Assembly: GCA_015661985.1 (NCBI GenBank)
Contig: DQVB01000604.1
Location: 1-7,160 of the forward strand
DNA: 7,160 nucleotides
Source of the DNA: Planctomycetota bacterium
Lineage (GTDB): Bacteria; Planctomycetota; Planctomycetia; Pirellulales; Thermoguttaceae
Direction: 5' to 3'
In this document: positions 1 to 6,382 of the stretch, piece after piece
Layout: each line of letters starts with the position of its first letter
How positions within the stretch are numbered: the stretch's first letter is position 1
Program-made: the position numbers and the translations under genes
Notes under the pieces: model-generated
Told to the model about the DNA's origin: nothing
Database searches by the model: none
Seen by the model: only the letters and a program-made list of their open reading frames with translations

Positions 1-1
1 C

Positions 2-1015
2 TATCGCGCGGCCGATTTGCCGGCCGAGCTGGCGGCCCCGAAGGCCGAGGACCTGGCATCGGTGGACTGGTCTCGGTTGGGCTCGGTGTCGACCACCAGC
101 GACTTGATCGAGCCAGGTGACGTGCTGGATGTGACCATCATCACCGACTACGCCGAGCAGCCCACGATGGCCGCGCCGGTGCGAATCCAGGAGGACGGGA
201 CCGGGATGGTCCCCTTGATCGGTCCGGTGCAGTTGGCCGGTCTGTCGTTGGAGCAGGCCGAGCGAGCGATTGTCGCGGAGGCCGTGGCGCGGCAAGTGTT
301 CCGCAGCCCGCATGTGGTGGTGACGATGAACCAGCGGGCGATCAACGAGGTTCGGGTGGTCGGGGCGGTGGCGGAGCCCGGCGTGTACGAGTTGCGGCGG
401 GGCGACAGCTCCCTGGTGGCGGCGCTGGTGGCGGCCGGCGGTTTGACCGAACAGGCGGGTCCGGAGGTGGAGATCCGGCGCGTGGGGAGCCGCCAGCTGC
501 CTTCGGGCGCCCCCTTCAAGTCGCCGGACGTGGTGAGAGCTTCCTATGACCAGCCCACGGCTGCGGCCGAGCCAGGCCGGATTATCCGGGTTAATCTGGT
601 GGAGGCCAGCCGCCAGGGCAGTGGGGACTGCCAGCTCCGAGACGGTGATCTGGTCTACGTCACCCAGCGGCCCCCGCGACGTATCTTCGTCACGGGGCTG
701 GTAAACCAGGCGGGCCAATACGAAATCCCGCCCAACGAAGACCTCTACCTGCTGGATGCCCTGGCCATGGCCGGCGCGCGGAGCAACCAGACGGCTGACA
801 CGGTACTCATCTTCCGCCGCCAGCCCGGGCGCGAGCAGCCGGTGGTGATCCGGGCGAGTGTAGCTGAAGCCAAACGCAACCCGAACGCCAATATCCGGCT
901 CGCTGCCGGCGATGTCATCAGTGTGGAGGAAACTCCGTTCACCTTCCTGACGAGCATGCTGAAGAACTTCTTCCGGATAGGCTTCAGCGTCAGCAGTGCG
1001 CTGCCTCTGTTTTGA
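2..1015 (+). CDS. Polysaccharide export protein, Wza/SLBB family (5' end missing)
   Basis: Predicted outer-membrane channel component that exports capsule or exopolysaccharide, partner of the kinase encoded next. The frame is open to the window edge: codons for YRAAD precede the TTG at 17, so that TTG is probably internal and the true start, with any lipoprotein signal peptide, lies upstream. Of 337 visible residues, about 35-115 form a Poly_export domain beginning LIEPGDVLDV. A first SLBB domain starts near 116 (VRVVGAVAEPGVYELRRGD, then AALVAAGGL). A second starts near 227 (RIFVTGLVNQAGQYEIP, then LLDALAMAGA). The last 25 residues are a hydrophobic/amphipathic stretch (FLTSMLKNFFRIGF) like the C-terminal helix that lines the outer-membrane pore in Wza. 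Domain assignment is by motif and family knowledge. The exact polymer exported is unknown. The next gene starts 30 bases after the stop, so co-transcription is likely. Confidence 0.9.
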   Translation, partial: YRAADLPAELAAPKAEDLASVDWSRLGSVSTTSDLIEPGDVLDVTIITDYAEQPTMAAPVRIQEDGTGMVPLIGPVQLAGLSLEQAERAIVAEAVARQVFRSPHVVVTMNQRAINEVRVVGAVAEPGVYELRRGDSSLVAALVAAGGLTEQAGPEVEIRRVGSRQLPSGAPFKSPDVVRASYDQPTAAAEPGRIIRVNLVEASRQGSGDCQLRDGDLVYVTQRPPRRIFVTGLVNQAGQYEIPPNEDLYLLDALAMAGARSNQTADTVLIFRRQPGREQPVVIRASVAEAKRNPNANIRLAAGDVISVEETPFTFLTSMLKNFFRIGFSVSSALPLF

Positions 1016-1045
1016 CTCCCCACGAACCTCAGACGGTTAGGCACG

Positions 1046-3400
1046 ATGCAAGAACCGACGGTGGTGTACCACGAGCCGGAGAAGCAGTCGACCACACACA
1101 TGGTGCACGTGCTGATGCAGTTTGCTCTGGCCGTGCGATACCGGAAGCACGTGCTGCTGGTCACCCTGCTCGTGGCGGCGCTTTTGGGCGCCCTCTACTA
1201 CGCCACCGCCACGCGCTACTACGCGGCCCGTGCGTCGCTGTTGGTACAGCATTCCGGCAGCGACATTACGGAAACCTCACTCCGCCCCGAAGGCAACCGC
1301 AACCAGGGCCTGATGCCCACCTTCGAAAAACTGGTGACCGAAAAGAAGGTGCTCAAGCGGGCGATCCAAAAGCTCACGCGGCCGGAAGACCGCGTCGATT
1401 TTGCCGAGGTTCCGCCCGAGAAGTGGGCGGAGGTGTTGGAGCGAAACTTGTCGGCCCGGACGTACCAGAACACCAACGTGATCAAGATCGAATACCGCTC
1501 GCGCGACCCCGACGCCGCCGTGGCCGTGGTCAACGCCGTGTTGGATTCCTATCTGGAGTTCATGGAGCAGACCCAGAAGGGGACGGCCAGCCGGGTGCTG
1601 GAGGTCTTCGAACTGCAGCTGGATCAGGGCCGGGCCCAGATGGTTGCCGTGGAGACGGCGCTGCGGCAGGCCCGGGAAGAGGTGGGGGCCTTTGCCGAGG
1701 ACGGCCAGGCGGGCGTCACCCACCCGGTCCTGAAAACAGCCATGGAATTCACCCAGGAGCTGATCACCCTCCAGAAGCGGCGAGGCGATTTGGAAGCCAC
1801 CCTGATTGAGGTGCGCCAGGCCGTGGGGCGCGGGGAAAACCCGCTCCAATACCTGTTCGACGTGCAAGAAGTGGTGGGCAAGGAGATGATGCTGGCCGGG
1901 CTGGGCCTCAGCGAACTCGACGCATCGCGCCAAGCCATGCTCGAGCGCGAGCTGCTCGATGCCCAGGCCCAGATGAAGAAGATCCAGGCGCATTTGGGGC
2001 CAAGCCACCCGGATTACCAGGCCACGCGGGAACGGATCCGGGAACTGGAAGGCTACCTGGACAATTTCCATACCCGGGTGGTCGAGCGATTGGCCCAAAT
2101 CCAGGAGCACCAGCTCGGGCCCCTCCTGGTGGACATGCTCCAGAAGAAACTGGAGCTGACCCGACGGCGCGAATCCCTTCTCCGCCGCCAGTGCGAGGAG
2201 GCCCAGCGGGCCGCCACCCACCTGACCAGCCGCCTGGAAGAGATCCGCAACCTCCAGCGGCAGATGGATCAGCTCTGGGCCCAACAGGATTGGCTCCTCC
2301 AGCAGATCGAGGATATTCGTCTGAAGCGCGAAGGGGCTGACATGCGCGCCGTCGTGGTGACTGAACCGGAACGCATCGACCAGCCCGTTTCGCCCAGTCT
2401 CCGCCGCGTGGTGCTCATGGTGCTCATCGCCGGGCTGGGCACCGGGCTGTTGGCCGTCTACGTGCTGGATATCCTCGACGACCGCTTCCGTTCGGCCGAA
2501 GAGATGCAGGCCCAGCTCCGGGCCCCGGTGTTGGCCATGGTCCGTCAGCTGGCGCCGGCCACCGGTTCGGGCCTGGAGTGCCTGCAGGTCTACGCCCATC
2601 CGGACGCGGCCGAAAGCGAGGCCTTCCGCACGCTGCGCACGGCCTTGTCGCTGACCGATCCGCCGGCCCAGCGGGTGGTCGTTTCCAGCGCTGAACCGGG
2701 CGACGGCAAGACCACGGTGCTGGCCAACCTGGCCGTGTCCTACGCCCAGTCGGACAAGCGGACACTGTTGATCGACGCTGATCTGCGCCGCCCCGGGCTG
2801 ACCGCCCTGCTGGGGTTGAAGGGCTTCCAGGGGCTCTCCACGGTGCTGCGCAGCGACCGGGACGTGGGCGAATTGGCCGCCGCCCACATCCGTCCTTCAG
2901 GCCTGGAAGGACTCGATGTGCTTCCCTCCGGCCCGCGTCCGTCCAACCCGGCCGAGCTGTTGGCCAGCCCGCGACTGGCCGACCTGTTGGCTTGGGCCGA
3001 ATCGGTCTACGACCGTGTGCTGGTGGACAGCCCGCCGGCGCTGGCCGCCAGCGACACGGCCATCATCGGGCGACTGGTGGACGGGGCCATGCTGGTCGTC
3101 CAGCCTGAAAAGAACCGCCGGCGACTGGTCATGCGAGCCGCCGAAAGCCTCACCAGTCTGAAGATCAATCTGCTGGGAGTGGTCATCAACCGCCTGGCCC
3201 CGGACAAGGACGGCGGCTACTACGGCTACGACGCCGGCTACGACTACCAGTACGCCGGCCAGCCTGATGGACTGGACGAAACGGATGGTCCTCCCGGAGG
3301 CCACCCAAGCCTTGTGGCTGAAAACACCTTGGCCGGGCACACGTGCGGGCAGCCTGACAGCAGCCCCCCAGGGATCGTCCCGCAAAGGCGAGTGGGGTGA
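1046..3400 (+). CDS. Chain-length regulator fused to tyrosine autokinase (Wzc/GumC-like)
   Basis: Inner-membrane polysaccharide co-polymerase with a cytoplasmic BY-kinase domain. It controls polymer length and export through cyclic autophosphorylation. Of 784 residues, 35-52 are the first membrane segment, followed by a Wzz domain (about 55-160) and a long charged coiled-coil region (about 180-440). The motif DQPVSPS precedes the second membrane segment (455-474). The kinase carries EAFRTLRTAL (525-534, the ExxRxxR oligomerisation motif), Walker A AEPGDGKTT (549-557, K555), Walker A' LLIDADLRRP (574-583, D577 and D579) and Walker B VLVDSPP (658-664, D661). A tyrosine cluster follows: Y725, 726, 728, 732, 734 and 736. 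The one-chain layout is the Wzc type, unlike split CpsC/CpsD pairs. Odd feature: 48 further residues follow the cluster with no recognisable domain. The ATG at 1046 is the best start, with only a weak AGG at 1039-1041; an in-frame ATG at 1100 (M19) is the alternative. Confidence 0.95.
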   Translation: MQEPTVVYHEPEKQSTTHMVHVLMQFALAVRYRKHVLLVTLLVAALLGALYYATATRYYAARASLLVQHSGSDITETSLRPEGNRNQGLMPTFEKLVTEKKVLKRAIQKLTRPEDRVDFAEVPPEKWAEVLERNLSARTYQNTNVIKIEYRSRDPDAAVAVVNAVLDSYLEFMEQTQKGTASRVLEVFELQLDQGRAQMVAVETALRQAREEVGAFAEDGQAGVTHPVLKTAMEFTQELITLQKRRGDLEATLIEVRQAVGRGENPLQYLFDVQEVVGKEMMLAGLGLSELDASRQAMLERELLDAQAQMKKIQAHLGPSHPDYQATRERIRELEGYLDNFHTRVVERLAQIQEHQLGPLLVDMLQKKLELTRRRESLLRRQCEEAQRAATHLTSRLEEIRNLQRQMDQLWAQQDWLLQQIEDIRLKREGADMRAVVVTEPERIDQPVSPSLRRVVLMVLIAGLGTGLLAVYVLDILDDRFRSAEEMQAQLRAPVLAMVRQLAPATGSGLECLQVYAHPDAAESEAFRTLRTALSLTDPPAQRVVVSSAEPGDGKTTVLANLAVSYAQSDKRTLLIDADLRRPGLTALLGLKGFQGLSTVLRSDRDVGELAAAHIRPSGLEGLDVLPSGPRPSNPAELLASPRLADLLAWAESVYDRVLVDSPPALAASDTAIIGRLVDGAMLVVQPEKNRRRLVMRAAESLTSLKINLLGVVINRLAPDKDGGYYGYDAGYDYQYAGQPDGLDETDGPPGGHPSLVAENTLAGHTCGQPDSSPPGIVPQRRVG
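3254..3400 (+). other. Atypical C-terminal tail of the kinase frame, possibly repeat-derived
   Basis: Codons 737-784 of the kinase, after the last tyrosine of the cluster. The residues are rich in Gly, Pro, Asp and Ser (for example DETDGPPGGHPS and QPDSSPPGIVPQRRVG) and contain no tyrosine and no domain I recognise. BY-kinases of this family normally end at or soon after the tyrosine cluster. The tail runs directly into the repeat-bearing intergenic gap. The inference is that the original stop was lost or displaced and the frame now ends in junction DNA. A genuine lineage-specific tail remains possible. Confidence 0.4.
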
Positions 3401-3406
3401 ACGGGC

Positions 3407-3448
3407 TGTTCGCAGCAGAGGGTGTTCGCGTAGTAGAGGAGATGTTCG
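3407..3448 (+). repeat. Three spaced copies of a TGTTCG-headed short motif
   Basis: TGTTCG occurs at 3407-3412, 3423-3428 and 3443-3448. The following bases are also related: TTCGCAGCAGAGG, then TTCGCGTAGTAGAGG, then TTCGTAGTACC. The spacings are 16 and 20 bases, so this is a degenerate tandem array rather than a precise repeat. The third copy runs straight into the first palindromic element. Its function is unknown. Confidence 0.45.
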
Positions 3449-3468
3449 TAGTACCGCCTTCAGGTGGG
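3442..3468 (-). repeat. REP-like palindromic element, copy 1 (inverted orientation)
   Basis: Read on the minus strand, this contains CACCTGAAGGCGGTACTACGAAC, which aligns with copy 2 (GGCTGAAGCCGGTACGACAAAC) around the shared core CTGAAG-N-CGGTAC-N-AC-N-AAC. The core can form a short imperfect hairpin, CCACC against GGCGG around the CTGAA centre, with one mismatch. Copies like this are typical of dispersed repeats in large GC-rich genomes; dispersal elsewhere cannot be seen from this window. Confidence 0.55.
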
Positions 3469-3490
3469 ACTCCATACCACGTCAGGGCAG

Positions 3491-3511
3491 CGCCGGCTAG
3501 GGCAAACGCGG
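3491..3511 (+). repeat. Shortened copy of the REP-like element
   Basis: CGCCGGCTAGGG followed by CAAACGCGG resembles copy 2 (CGCCGGCTGAAG ... CAAACGCGG, about 3517-3545) with roughly nine internal bases missing. Both flanks, CGCCGGCT and CAAACGCGG, match exactly. It lies in the same orientation as copy 2 and immediately before it, which suggests a tandem duplication followed by deletion. The short match in a GC-rich background leaves some chance of coincidence. Confidence 0.4.
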
Positions 3512-3514
3512 GGG

Positions 3515-3542
3515 CCGCCGGCTGAAGCCGGTACGACAAACG
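3515..3542 (+). repeat. REP-like palindromic element, copy 2
   Basis: Contains CCGGC-TGAA-GCCGG, a perfect five-base-pair stem with a four-base loop, followed by TACGACAAACG. It is the inverted counterpart of the element at 3442-3468, about 46 bases away. Two head-to-head copies could also pair with each other in RNA or in single-stranded DNA. Such paired units are the usual arrangement of REP/BIME-type elements in other bacteria; assignment to that class here is by analogy. Confidence 0.55.
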
Positions 3543-3558
3543 CGGCACGGGTTTTGTC
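3535..3558 (+). other. Short stem-loop upstream of the ligase-family gene
   Basis: GACAAA (3535-3540) is perfectly complementary to TTTGTC (3553-3558). C3541 can pair with G3551 if one T bulges, leaving a nine-base loop. The stem is short and A/T-rich, and only a brief T-containing stretch follows it. It is therefore a weak candidate for a terminator or leader structure. It overlaps the end of REP-like copy 2 and may simply be part of that repeat. Confidence 0.25.
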
Positions 3559-3596
3559 TTTCGCTCCACTGTCCGAACCGAACAAAAGCGCAAACG

Positions 3597-6362
3597 ATGA
3601 AATCCCGCAGCACGATGGCCTTCGAACGACGTTGGCACAGCTCGCGGCGCGGCCCGCCGGGCGGGATTCGGGGCGTGCTGGGGCGGGTGGTCGATGGCGG
3701 ACTGGCCGCCACCGTGCTCGTGCTCCCCTTCTTGTTCGGCGGTCGTCATCCGTTGGGCAGAATGCTGCTGGTGGTCTTGGCCGTGGCGGTGGCGGCCGCG
3801 TGGTCCCTTCGCCAACTCGTCCAAGGCAGCGGGGGGTGGAGGCGATCGGGGGCTGGCTGGTTGCTCTGGGCAGCCACGGCCCTGCTGGTGCTCCAGTGCA
3901 CGGCGGTGCCCGACGGGTGGGTCGAGTCGTTGGGCGGGCGCACGGCGGAACTGCTGACGTTATGGAACCAGCCTGCTGCCGCCTCGGCTGGCCTGGGAAA
4001 CTGGTCCTATCTGTCGCTTGCGCCCTCAGCCACGCGCAGCGGATTGGTCCTCTTCGTGGCTTACGGCCTGCTGTTTTGGGTTACGGTGCAGCGGGTTCGT
4101 TCGGTGGAACACGTCGAGCGGATACTGGGCTGGTACGCCTTGGCAGCCGTGCTGATGGCCGGCTTCGGCCTGGTGCAATACTTGTCGAGTAATGGCAAGT
4201 TCTATTGGTTCTACGATCATCCCTTTTCCAGCACTTCCGATGCAGCCAAGGGTGGTTTCACCAACCGCAACCATTTCGCCCACTTCTTGGCCTTGGGCCT
4301 CGGACCGTTGATCTGGTGGGTGCAGCGGCGCTTGCGCTCGGCTCGAAGCAGCCGCTCGGCTGGGTCGCTGGGGTTCGTTTCAGGCGGGCAGCGGGCGGCG
4401 GCCACTTGGGGGATTCTCGGCTTGGGGATCGTCTTGTTTGCCGTACTTTTGTCGCTCTCCCGTGGCGGAGCACTGGTGGCGGCCCTGGCCGTGGCCGTGG
4501 TGATGGCTGTCGCGATACGGGCCGGCGCAGTGCGCTGGCAGTTCGGCTTGGCGGCCGGCGGCGCCGCCCTCCTGGTGTTGCTCGCCCTGGCCATCTTCGG
4601 TTCTGATCGCGTCTCCGAACGCTTGGATGACTTGGCGGCCAGTCCCCTGGAACTGGTCGATCAACAGGTCGGCCGTCGAACGATCTGGGCGGCCACGGTC
4701 AGGGCGATCGGCGACTTCACGTTCGTTGGTTCGGGCGTGGGCAGCTTCCCCCACGTTTACCCCATCTACCTTCCCTGGCGGCCCAATCGGTTCTACTACA
4801 CGCACGCTGAAAATGGCTATCTCCAGGTGACTTTGGAGACGGGTGTGGTCGGTTTGGCGCTGCTGGCCGTCGGCCTGGCTGTCTGCGCGCTTTGGTGCCT
4901 CAAAGCGCTGCGCCGCTCTGAGTCGGCCCGGTCACTGGTCTGCGCCGGGGCCGTCACGGCCGGGCTGGTGACCAGCGCCGTCCACAGCCTGGTGGACTTC
5001 GTTTGGTATGTCCCCGCCTGCATGGCCGCCGCCGTGGTGCTGGCTGGCTGCGCCTGCCGTTTGGCCCAAATGTCTGCGCAGCGCGCCGAGCCCCAAAGGG
5101 GGACAGTCACGTTGCCGCGCACGGCTTGGGCGCTTTTGACCGTGGGCGTTTTGGCCTTGGGCGTTTGGATGGTGGGCGATCGCCTGGGGCCTGTGATGGC
5201 CGCAGGCGATTGGAGGCGGATACAAAGCCTGATGCAGGCGGCCGGAGAGGCGCAAAAGGAGGAAGCCCCGGATGGCTGGTCGCCTTGGGAAAAGGGCGAC
5301 CCTGAACAGCAGAGAGAATCCGGCCGGTTGGCGGTCAACCTGGTGCAGCTGTTGGAAAGGATCGTCCGCTGGGAGCCCAACAACCCGGAGGCCCATCTCC
5401 AACTGGCAGGGGCATACCTCCAGCTGTTCGATGGGCTGCAGCAGGGGTCGGTCAACCGCATGCCGCTCGGCCAGGTCAAGGACGCGGCGCTGGCTGCCCG
5501 CCGGTCCTTTGAGACGGCCGAAGCGTACCGCCGGTGGCTACGGGGCTGGCTGGATCGAGCCGTGGGGCCCCACCATCGTTACCTGCAGCTGGCGCTGGAT
5601 CACGCCCGGCAGGGCTTGAAACTTTGTCCCCTGCGCGGCGAGGGATACCTTTACTTGGCGGAGCTCTGCTTCCTGGACGGCGCTTCGCCGGAGGCCAAGC
5701 GGGCGTACGTCGATCAGGCGCTTGCCGTGCGTCCCTATGACGGCATGGTCCTCTTCCACGCGGGCAACGAAGCCCTGCTGGAGGGCGACCTGGCCCGCTG
5801 GCATCAGTACTGGCAGCGCTGTTACCGGAGCGGCCGTATTTACCAGCGGGCATTGATCGATCACCTGGTGGGCCGGCTCGGCCCGGGGCGACTGGACGCG
5901 GAAATCGACCTGCTCCTGGACACCTTCCATCCCGACCTGTGGGCCCTCCGCTACGCGTACTATCGGTACCGCCGCTTCGTGGGGCCGGAGCGGCTGGGAC
6001 GATTGCGGGCCGCCTATGCTCAAGCGGCCGAGGCCGAGGCGGCGCAGCTGTCCGGGCCCGAGGCGGCCCGGCGCTGGGTGGAGGCCATGTCCTTGTACGC
6101 CGACCCGGACCAGGTCCAGCGCCGCATCGCCTGCGGCCGACGAGCACTTCGGGCCGACCCGAACCACTACGATGCCCACTACCGTCTGGCCGTCGCTTTG
6201 ATCGAAGCGGGCCAACTGGAAGAGGCGGAAGAGGAGTTGCGGTGGTGCTGGCGCCGGCGGCCGGGTGACCCGGCCCTGGAGCGGCGCTTGCGCGACTTGC
6301 GCCGACAAAGACAGCTGGCCTGGCGTATGCCCGCCGCGCCGGTGCCCTCCGCATCGCGCTGA
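3597..6362 (+). CDS. O-antigen ligase/polymerase family (Wzy_C) protein with TPR-like C-terminus
   Basis: Predicted inner-membrane enzyme that polymerises lipid-linked repeat units or ligates finished glycan to an acceptor; sequence alone does not decide which. Of 921 residues, about 34-526 hold some twelve hydrophobic segments. The Wzy_C signatures are GFTNRNHFAHF (220-230), SLSRGG (286-291), FVGSGVGSF (376-384) and HAENGYLQ (403-410) in a large periplasmic loop, then HSLVDFVWYVP (463-473). After the last membrane segment (about 508-526), residues 540-921 are soluble and helical. TPR-like helix pairs lie at about 592-615 (PNNPEAHLQLAGAYLQL), 674-731 (GEGYLYLAELCF) and 850-905 (PNHYDAHYRLAVALIEAGQ). 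Most ligases of this family are about 400-500 residues, so the tail is a large extension, probably periplasmic. The ATG at 3597 has no clear ribosome binding site; ATG 3615 is a possible alternative. The stop lies 20 bases before the next gene. Confidence 0.88.
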   Translation: MKSRSTMAFERRWHSSRRGPPGGIRGVLGRVVDGGLAATVLVLPFLFGGRHPLGRMLLVVLAVAVAAAWSLRQLVQGSGGWRRSGAGWLLWAATALLVLQCTAVPDGWVESLGGRTAELLTLWNQPAAASAGLGNWSYLSLAPSATRSGLVLFVAYGLLFWVTVQRVRSVEHVERILGWYALAAVLMAGFGLVQYLSSNGKFYWFYDHPFSSTSDAAKGGFTNRNHFAHFLALGLGPLIWWVQRRLRSARSSRSAGSLGFVSGGQRAAATWGILGLGIVLFAVLLSLSRGGALVAALAVAVVMAVAIRAGAVRWQFGLAAGGAALLVLLALAIFGSDRVSERLDDLAASPLELVDQQVGRRTIWAATVRAIGDFTFVGSGVGSFPHVYPIYLPWRPNRFYYTHAENGYLQVTLETGVVGLALLAVGLAVCALWCLKALRRSESARSLVCAGAVTAGLVTSAVHSLVDFVWYVPACMAAAVVLAGCACRLAQMSAQRAEPQRGTVTLPRTAWALLTVGVLALGVWMVGDRLGPVMAAGDWRRIQSLMQAAGEAQKEEAPDGWSPWEKGDPEQQRESGRLAVNLVQLLERIVRWEPNNPEAHLQLAGAYLQLFDGLQQGSVNRMPLGQVKDAALAARRSFETAEAYRRWLRGWLDRAVGPHHRYLQLALDHARQGLKLCPLRGEGYLYLAELCFLDGASPEAKRAYVDQALAVRPYDGMVLFHAGNEALLEGDLARWHQYWQRCYRSGRIYQRALIDHLVGRLGPGRLDAEIDLLLDTFHPDLWALRYAYYRYRRFVGPERLGRLRAAYAQAAEAEAAQLSGPEAARRWVEAMSLYADPDQVQRRIACGRRALRADPNHYDAHYRLAVALIEAGQLEEAEEELRWCWRRRPGDPALERRLRDLRRQRQLAWRMPAAPVPSASR

Positions 6363-6370
6363 GTCTGACA

Positions 6371-6377
6371 GAGAGAG
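6371..6377 (+). promoter_or_regulatory. Purine-rich weak ribosome binding site before the GTG start
   Basis: GAGAGAG lies five bases before the GTG at 6383, inside the 20-base gap after the ligase-family stop. It is a poor match to GGAGG, but it is the only purine-rich stretch nearby and supports translation starting at this GTG. Confidence 0.35.
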
Positions 6378-6382
6378 CACTC

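Larger units (their letters stand above)
3401..3596. other. Intergenic region with degenerate REP-like repeats
   Basis: The only sizeable non-coding gap in the window (196 bases), between the kinase stop and the ligase-family start. It holds three spaced TGTTCG motifs, two palindromic elements in opposite orientation, a shortened copy of the second element, and a short stem-loop. I could not identify a convincing -35/-10 pair or a Shine-Dalgarno sequence before the ATG at 3597. The gap makes independent transcription of the downstream genes possible but not shown. Confidence 0.7.

Noticed and set aside
1012..1809. Plus-strand 265-codon frame overlapping the start of the kinase gene
   Set aside because: Out-of-frame shadow of the kinase with an Arg/Gly/Pro-rich translation and no domain; the kinase frame has membrane segments and family motifs throughout.
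1277..2887. A 536-codon open frame on the minus strand inside the kinase gene
   Set aside because: It lies wholly antisense to a gene with clear kinase motifs. Its His/Gln/Gly-rich translation has no recognisable domain and is what GC-rich codon bias produces on the opposite strand.
3515..3560. Intrinsic terminator after the kinase gene
   Set aside because: The GC-rich hairpin of copy 2 is not followed by a T-run, and the second stem-loop is short and A/T-rich with only a few Ts after it; too weak to call.
3401..3596. Possible CRISPR array or mobile element in the repeat-bearing gap
   Set aside because: Repeats are few, degenerate, of unequal spacing and partly inverted, with no spacers, transposase, terminal inverted repeats or target duplication visible.
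3186..3824. Minus-strand frame of 212 codons across the kinase/ligase junction
   Set aside because: It covers coding DNA at both ends and repeat DNA in the middle. The string VPPEGGTTN in it is translation of the REP-like repeat, a common source of false proteins.
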